Shown one piece after another: positions 6,651 to 10,798 of a DNA stretch of 10,798 bases (positions within the stretch are counted from its first letter, which is position 1; every line of letters begins with the position of its first letter). Position numbers and translations under genes: made by a program. The stretch spans positions 1 to 10,798 of the forward strand of contig MFGS01000059.1 of the NCBI GenBank assembly GCA_001778355.1. Direction: 5' to 3'. The notes under the pieces are model-generated. The model saw nothing but the letters and a program-made list of their open reading frames with translations, did no database searches and was not told the origin of the DNA. This DNA is from Candidatus Firestonebacteria bacterium RIFOXYA2_FULL_40_8 (GTDB taxonomy: Bacteria; Oederibacteriota; D2-FULL-39-29).

Positions 6651-7427
6651 ATGAATCATCGTGATTTAAAGGTTCGTATTTTCCTGTTTTTTTTATTTAT
6701 ATTTATATCCGGTTCTGATTTGAAAGCGGGTATGGATATTAAGCAGCTGGAACAATGGCTGAAAGCTCCCGGATATGTGACAAGAGAGACTGCTTTAAAA
6801 GCGATTGGTAAGCAAAAAGAAAAAGAACTCCTGCCGAAAGTCTTAGAAATCATACAAAAAGACAAAGATGAAAGAGTAAGAAAACAGTGTGCTATTGCCC
6901 TGGGTGAAATAGGAAGCAAAGACGCGACAGAGGTCTTATTAAAAATGCTGGCGGAAGACAGTTCCGTAGCGGTAAAAGCTGAGTCTGCAAAAGCTCTTGG
7001 TTTGATAAAAGACACTTCTGCTATTGAAAAATTACTGCAATATCTCCATGAAGAGTTTAGCAAGAGCAGGAGTGTCAGGGTTGCCATAGTCCGTTCGCTT
7101 GGAGAAATCGGAGATCCATCGGTAAGTTTCTTTTTAGTTGAACTGCTGTCGGATGCGGATAATGAGGCCAGGAAAGAAGCTATACGCGCGCTTGATATGC
7201 TTAATGAACCAAAAGCTCAATATTTTATTATTGATATGATTGACGGGGATCCTGATATATCAGTGCGGCTTTTGGCTTGTGACTATTTGTCCAGAAAAGG
7301 CACAAAGAAGATGATAACTGAGCTTGAAAATGTGCAAAAAAACATTGTTAAAGAAAAGTATTTTGAAGTCAGGGACAAAATACCATTGATTATTAAAGCA
7401 ATAAAAAAGAGGGAAAGAATAAAGTAG
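6651..7427 (+). CDS. Exported HEAT-repeat protein
   Basis: The 258-residue protein follows a strong ribosome-binding site, GGGAGGGG (6639-6646). It begins with a hydrophobic export signal (about residues 8-26, ending near SGSDLKAG). The rest is alpha-helical with about five to six HEAT-type repeats of 30-35 residues. Clear units include VRKQCAIALGEIGSKDATEVL, VKAESAKALGLIKDTSAIEKL, VRVAIVRSLGEIGDPSVSFFL and ARKEAIRALDMLNEPKAQYF. These repeats form a curved scaffold for protein contacts and have no catalytic function in themselves. The C-terminus is Lys-rich (IKKRERIK). In planctomycete- and Omnitrophota-like genomes, exported HEAT proteins are common but rarely characterised. Its close neighbours (30 nt before, 37 nt after) suggest joint expression with the CBM-like and DUF4159 genes. 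Confidence 0.85.
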   Translation: MNHRDLKVRIFLFFLFIFISGSDLKAGMDIKQLEQWLKAPGYVTRETALKAIGKQKEKELLPKVLEIIQKDKDERVRKQCAIALGEIGSKDATEVLLKMLAEDSSVAVKAESAKALGLIKDTSAIEKLLQYLHEEFSKSRSVRVAIVRSLGEIGDPSVSFFLVELLSDADNEARKEAIRALDMLNEPKAQYFIIDMIDGDPDISVRLLACDYLSRKGTKKMITELENVQKNIVKEKYFEVRDKIPLIIKAIKKRERIK

Positions 7428-7464
7428 TTTGTAGTATAATAGAAGAGCAGTATGGAGGTTTTAA

Positions 7465-8181
7465 ATGAAATATTCCAGATTAGCCGTACTTGCCGGTTTT
7501 ATTATTGCTTTTACTTCTACAAATATTTATGCTGAAGATATACTAAAATGGGCGCGAGTTAAGGTAAATATAAAAAAACCATGCCAGGAAGATTGGGATA
7601 ATGGCCTGGAAACAGATGTTATATTTTTGAAAGAAGTTGAAAAATTGACCACTTTGAAATTTGATATGAAGGTGAATGTAGTTACACTTCAGGATCTGGA
7701 TGAAATGGTGAAATACCCTCTTCTATATATGAGGGCGTCGAGGCCTCCGGTACTCAGCGCCAAGGAGCAGTCAAATTTAAGGGAATACCTGAAACGCGGC
7801 GGAGTACTATTCGGAGATGATAATCATGAAGGTTCCGGCGGTTTGGGGACGGAGGATGAGTTTTATAGGGGTATGAAACAGATTATGGAAGAACAGATTT
7901 TTCCCGGAAGAAAAATGGAATTTATTCCTTTGGATCATGAGATATTTCATTGTCATTTTGATTTACCTTTCGGCTGGCCGGTTTGCGCAGGAGAAGTGCA
8001 TAACAAAGATAATAATGTCCCGCTAGGTATGTTTGCAGAAAAAGACAAGCATTTAATGGTACTGATTTACGGCGGCTCTTTAATGGGCGGCTGGTCAACA
8101 ACATGGGAGTGCAGTGCCGTAAAAAAGAGACAGGCTTACAAAGCAGGCGTCAATTTAATAGTTTATTCAATGACTCATTAA
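7465..8181 (+). CDS. Exported DUF4159-domain protein
   Basis: The 238-residue protein starts six bases after GGAGG (7454-7458) with a signal peptide (about residues 1-24, cleavage near IYA/ED). The rest is one DUF4159 domain. LKWARVKV is the first strand, YPLLYMRASRPP (84-95) the second, and SAKEQSNLREYLKRGG leads into GGVLFGDD (112-119). IFPGRKMEFIPLDH (ending D157-H158) and the closing YKAGVNLIVYSM complete the pattern. DUF4159 is thought to have a class I glutamine-amidotransferase-like fold, but the characteristic catalytic Cys nucleophile is not evident at the expected elbow (FGDDN here), so an enzymatic role is unlikely. Its function is unknown. The family is common in Planctomycetes, Acidobacteria and related groups, often near HEAT or von Willebrand-type proteins. 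Family call fairly sure, role unknown. Confidence 0.8.
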   Translation: MKYSRLAVLAGFIIAFTSTNIYAEDILKWARVKVNIKKPCQEDWDNGLETDVIFLKEVEKLTTLKFDMKVNVVTLQDLDEMVKYPLLYMRASRPPVLSAKEQSNLREYLKRGGVLFGDDNHEGSGGLGTEDEFYRGMKQIMEEQIFPGRKMEFIPLDHEIFHCHFDLPFGWPVCAGEVHNKDNNVPLGMFAEKDKHLMVLIYGGSLMGGWSTTWECSAVKKRQAYKAGVNLIVYSMTH

Positions 8182-8209
8182 TCTTAATCGGATAAAAGAC
8201 AGAGTCATT
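8169..8209 (+). other. Inverted repeat at the DUF4159 stop, before the next ribosome-binding site
   Basis: AATGACTC (8169-8176) and GAGTCATT (8202-8209) form a perfect eight-base-pair stem with a 25-base loop. The 5' arm overlaps the last codons of the DUF4159 gene, and the 3' arm ends one base before AGGAG (8211-8215). No T-tract follows, so it is not a terminator. It could shield the mRNA junction or modulate initiation of the next gene. Confidence 0.4.
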
Positions 8210-8224
8210 AAGGAGCAAAAGGTA

Positions 8225-10798
8225 ATGAGTAAAATTAAAATATTGGTTTTAGTTCCAATTCTTTTGTTTTGTATGACAATCATGTCCTTCTCTGTTACCG
8301 AATTTAAAAGTAATATTAAATCGTCGGGAGGGGATTACACAAGTTTATCCGCTTGGGCTAATGCGATGTCAGTTGACTTGACTACCGTAACAACAACAAA
8401 AGTATTCTCTATCTCAGGTTCAACTGTGACCGCTATTGCTGACGGTGCTGCTGTCGGTTGTACAACTACAACCGCAAGGGGGACATGTGTTCATGTCTCA
8501 ACTTATAATAATCAGATACTTATTAAAAGCATAACCGGTACTTTTGCAAACGGTAATATCCTGACCAGCACCGGGGCAACAGCGGTCACACTTTCTAACG
8601 GCGGTGACAGTGCTATTGCTTCTGCTGTATGTTATGCTTTTTTGGATACCACTCCCGTTACTGTTTCCAGTTGTACTACAAGTACCACTAATTATGTCAG
8701 TATTTACACGGATACAACAGCAAAGCATAACGGAAAATGGGATGATACAAAGTACAGGTTAGTTGTCCCGGATGCGAATGCACTTACTATTTCCAAAAAT
8801 AATGTAAGGGTGACAAACCTTCAAATAGCGACAAGCGGGACTGTGAGCAGTGTTCGCACTGTTAACATGGTTACGGTTTCCGGCGTGATGCTCAGTAAAA
8901 ATATAATAAAAAACACTTCGACCGGAGTAGGTCTAACAGGCATTTGTTACATTAGTAAGGGTACAGGCTCTTCGATGCTGTACAATAATATTGTTTATGA
9001 TTTTTCGACAACAGGTTCTTGCGGAATGAAATCTTCCGATTGGGTACAAGGAAGTGACCCTGTCACAATGATAAAAAATAATACTGTGTATAATTGTGTC
9101 ACAGGTATTACAGGAGATTATTCAAGCTATCGGATAAGAGCAATAAATAATCTGGTTGGCGGCGGGACGACAAGTTATTCGGGTTGCTTTGAAGTTGCAA
9201 GTGATTACAATTCTTCAAGTGATTATACCGGTACGACTCCTGTTACAGCTTTAAATAATAAATTTGGAAGGACATTCACTTTTCTTGATGTTACGAATAA
9301 GGATTTCCATCTGGCATATGATGACACTGGTGCCAGGGGTTTTGGTGTCAGTTTAGCCGGTGATTTTACTGATGATATAGACGGTAGGACACGTTTAGCT
9401 GCCTGGGATATCGGAGCTGATGATGTTCCTCCCACACCTACGGTAACTACGATAACACCGAGTACATGGAGTAATGCCAATCCTTCAACGCTTACTATAA
9501 GTGGAACAAGTTTTTATGGCGATATAGGATCGAATGATGTATCGTTAGTAAGGCTTGATGATAGTCTAAAGTCACCCATAATTACTTATAATGTTGCTAC
9601 TGATCTGCAGATACAAGGCGCGATTGTTCCTGCTGATTTTGCTCCGGGAACATATAATGTTTTAGTCAGAAATTCCGGAGGGATGAACGTTACCTCAACG
9701 ACTATGCTGACTATCACTTCTACGGCTCCGGCTCCCACGATTACGGGTTTTACTCCTGTTTTTAATTCCAATAACAATATAACTACTCTGACTATTTCAG
9801 GAACCAATTTCTATGGAGGCCTTAGCACTCCGAAAGTAAACAGGATAAGGATATATACTTCAAGCGACGAAATATTTCCTACCGGTTATTCTGTAATGTC
9901 AGATAGTGAGATAAGAAATGTTCTCATTCCGGCAGGTACTTTCCCGGGTTCTTATGATGTTTCTATTAGTGCCATAGGAGGTGTTGCGACATTAGGTAAA
10001 TTTGCCGAAAATCCCCCAATGCCTGTTGTCACAAACCTAGTTCCAAATATCGCTCATACGGGATATAACACTACGATAGCTGTAACCGGGTTAAATTTTT
10101 TCGGCGGTACCGCGACTCCAAGGGTAACCGCGATTAGAGTGCAGGATATGGTAACGCCTTCTATGATAACTTCATATAGTGTCGCGAGCGATTCCGTTAT
10201 CTCCAATATTGTGGTTCCGTTAGGTTATCCTCTTGGAACGTACGACTTAAAAGTTACCGTCGCTTGTTCCGGAATATCTGTGACAAATACAAGTTCTGCC
10301 GTAAAAATCTTGATATCCTCGGATCCTCCAACGGTGACGAATATTGTGCCGAATATTTTGTCAAATCTTGTGATTAATACTATAGCCGTGACCGGTACGA
10401 CTTTTTACGGAGGTTATGGCTCTGCTAATGTAAGCAGGCTGGAACTTGATACTGCTCCGGTGACAACAACAATTACCTCCTTTAATGTCGGAAGTGATAC
10501 TCAACTTACCAATTGCGTAATCCCGGCGGGACTCCCGGCAGGAACTTATAATTTATTGGTCTATACTTCCGCGGGACCGAATACAACAAGTACGCCGAAG
10601 GTTATAATTACTACTCCTGTGCCTGCGGTGAGTACAATTACACCTAATACCGGTTTAAATACGGCGGCGAGGACAGTCACCGTATACGGAACAGGTTTCT
10701 TCGGCGGGACGGCCAGCGCGAATATATTAGCTGTTCCGACTCTGAATAACGGTACAATTATTACCAACCTGTCTTCTTATTCTGTTGCTTCTGATACT
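8225..10798 (+). CDS. Large exported beta-helix protein with IPT/TIG repeat array (3' end outside window)
   Basis: ATG 8225 follows AGGAG (8211-8215), and the frame is open for 858 codons to the window edge without a stop. The signal peptide covers about residues 1-23 (ILVLVPILLFCMTIMSFS). SSGGDYTSLSAWANAM (34-49) is a standard opening for this type of surface beta-helix protein. Residues about 165-320 contain short Asn/Gly-turn beta-strands (LSKNIIKN, LYNNIVYD, IKNNTVYN, AINNLVGG), then DFHLAYDD and the closing DIDGRTRLAAWDIGADD, a choice-of-anchor-Q-like end. From residue 405 a tandem array of IPT/TIG Ig-like domains begins. Eight Cys lie between 79 and 321, unusual for this kind of protein. 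A structural adhesin or glycan-binding role is inferred. The C-terminal end, possibly a sorting domain, is not visible. Confidence 0.85.
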   Translation, partial: MSKIKILVLVPILLFCMTIMSFSVTEFKSNIKSSGGDYTSLSAWANAMSVDLTTVTTTKVFSISGSTVTAIADGAAVGCTTTTARGTCVHVSTYNNQILIKSITGTFANGNILTSTGATAVTLSNGGDSAIASAVCYAFLDTTPVTVSSCTTSTTNYVSIYTDTTAKHNGKWDDTKYRLVVPDANALTISKNNVRVTNLQIATSGTVSSVRTVNMVTVSGVMLSKNIIKNTSTGVGLTGICYISKGTGSSMLYNNIVYDFSTTGSCGMKSSDWVQGSDPVTMIKNNTVYNCVTGITGDYSSYRIRAINNLVGGGTTSYSGCFEVASDYNSSSDYTGTTPVTALNNKFGRTFTFLDVTNKDFHLAYDDTGARGFGVSLAGDFTDDIDGRTRLAAWDIGADDVPPTPTVTTITPSTWSNANPSTLTISGTSFYGDIGSNDVSLVRLDDSLKSPIITYNVATDLQIQGAIVPADFAPGTYNVLVRNSGGMNVTSTTMLTITSTAPAPTITGFTPVFNSNNNITTLTISGTNFYGGLSTPKVNRIRIYTSSDEIFPTGYSVMSDSEIRNVLIPAGTFPGSYDVSISAIGGVATLGKFAENPPMPVVTNLVPNIAHTGYNTTIAVTGLNFFGGTATPRVTAIRVQDMVTPSMITSYSVASDSVISNIVVPLGYPLGTYDLKVTVACSGISVTNTSSAVKILISSDPPTVTNIVPNILSNLVINTIAVTGTTFYGGYGSANVSRLELDTAPVTTTITSFNVGSDTQLTNCVIPAGLPAGTYNLLVYTSAGPNTTSTPKVIITTPVPAVSTITPNTGLNTAARTVTVYGTGFFGGTASANILAVPTLNNGTIITNLSSYSVASDT
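9437..10798 (+). repeat. Tandem IPT/TIG domain repeats, five visible
   Basis: Five units start near 9437, 9734, 10022, 10328 and 10622 (residues 405, 504, 600, 702 and 800), a spacing of 96 to 102 residues. Each opens with P-x-[VI]-[TS]-x-[IFL]-x-P and continues with a strand ending in [SV]-[GY]-[TL]-x-F-[FY]-G, for example TISGTNFYGG and TVYGTGFFGG. Later in each unit comes a P-x-G-[TS]-Y-[DN] turn. The fifth is cut by the window edge. The DNA copies are well diverged, so the array is old. Confidence 0.85.

Noticed and set aside
6656..7087. Reverse-strand open frame of 143 codons opposite the HEAT-repeat gene
   Set aside because: It lies wholly within a clear HEAT-repeat coding region, has no ribosome-binding site and its translation shows no domain. 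It is a shadow of the + strand gene.
7435..7440. Perfect TATAAT before the DUF4159 gene
   Set aside because: No recognisable -35 hexamer is found 16-18 bases upstream (the sequence there is GGAAAG-like), and the short gap favours co-transcription.
9223..10767. Several reverse-strand open frames opposite the IPT/TIG array
   Set aside because: The + strand frame is open for 858 codons with repeated IPT/TIG motifs; the reverse frames are a by-product of its Thr/Val-rich codons.
1..10798. tRNA, rRNA, CRISPR array, integrase, replication origin
   Set aside because: No cloverleaf-like sequence, no regularly spaced direct repeats with spacers and no corresponding protein motifs were seen on either strand.

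Overview
The window looks like a stretch of chromosome from a Gram-negative-type bacterium of low to moderate GC, probably one of the uncultivated lineages known mainly from metagenomes (Omnitrophota, Elusimicrobiota, Firestonebacteria and similar). This placement is an inference. It rests on the mix of protein types: DUF4091/GH123-like proteins, DUF4159 proteins, exported HEAT-repeat proteins, right-handed beta-helix proteins with DIGA motifs, FlgD-like C-terminal domains and IPT/TIG arrays. No marker gene is present to fix the taxon.

All eight genes lie on the + strand, and no reverse-strand gene is convincing. The order is: (1) the C-terminal part of a large surface protein resembling PilX-like pilus-associated proteins, open at the left edge; (2) a DUF4091/GH123-like glycoside hydrolase-type protein; (3) a small exported beta-sandwich, CBM-like protein with a charged PKAEE linker; (4) a beta-helix protein with a FlgD-like C-terminal domain; (5) a second small CBM-like protein; (6) an exported HEAT-repeat protein; (7) an exported DUF4159 protein; (8) a long beta-helix protein followed by at least five IPT/TIG repeats, open at the right edge.

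A clear intrinsic terminator at about 3977-4011 divides the set. Genes 1-3 form the tail of one transcription unit. Genes 4-8 form another, probably started from a promoter near 4116-4143. Immediately after the terminator is a 65-bp imperfect palindrome, probably a MITE-like remnant or another mobile palindromic repeat.

Every gene whose start is visible (genes 2-8) encodes an N-terminal signal peptide, and no cytoplasmic enzyme, transporter or regulator is present. The working interpretation is a block of exported or surface proteins that bind or process polysaccharide. The genes share themes (two CBM-like paralogues, two beta-helix proteins), but no known named pathway is recognisable. The proteins are described here by fold and family, and substrates cannot be read from the sequence.
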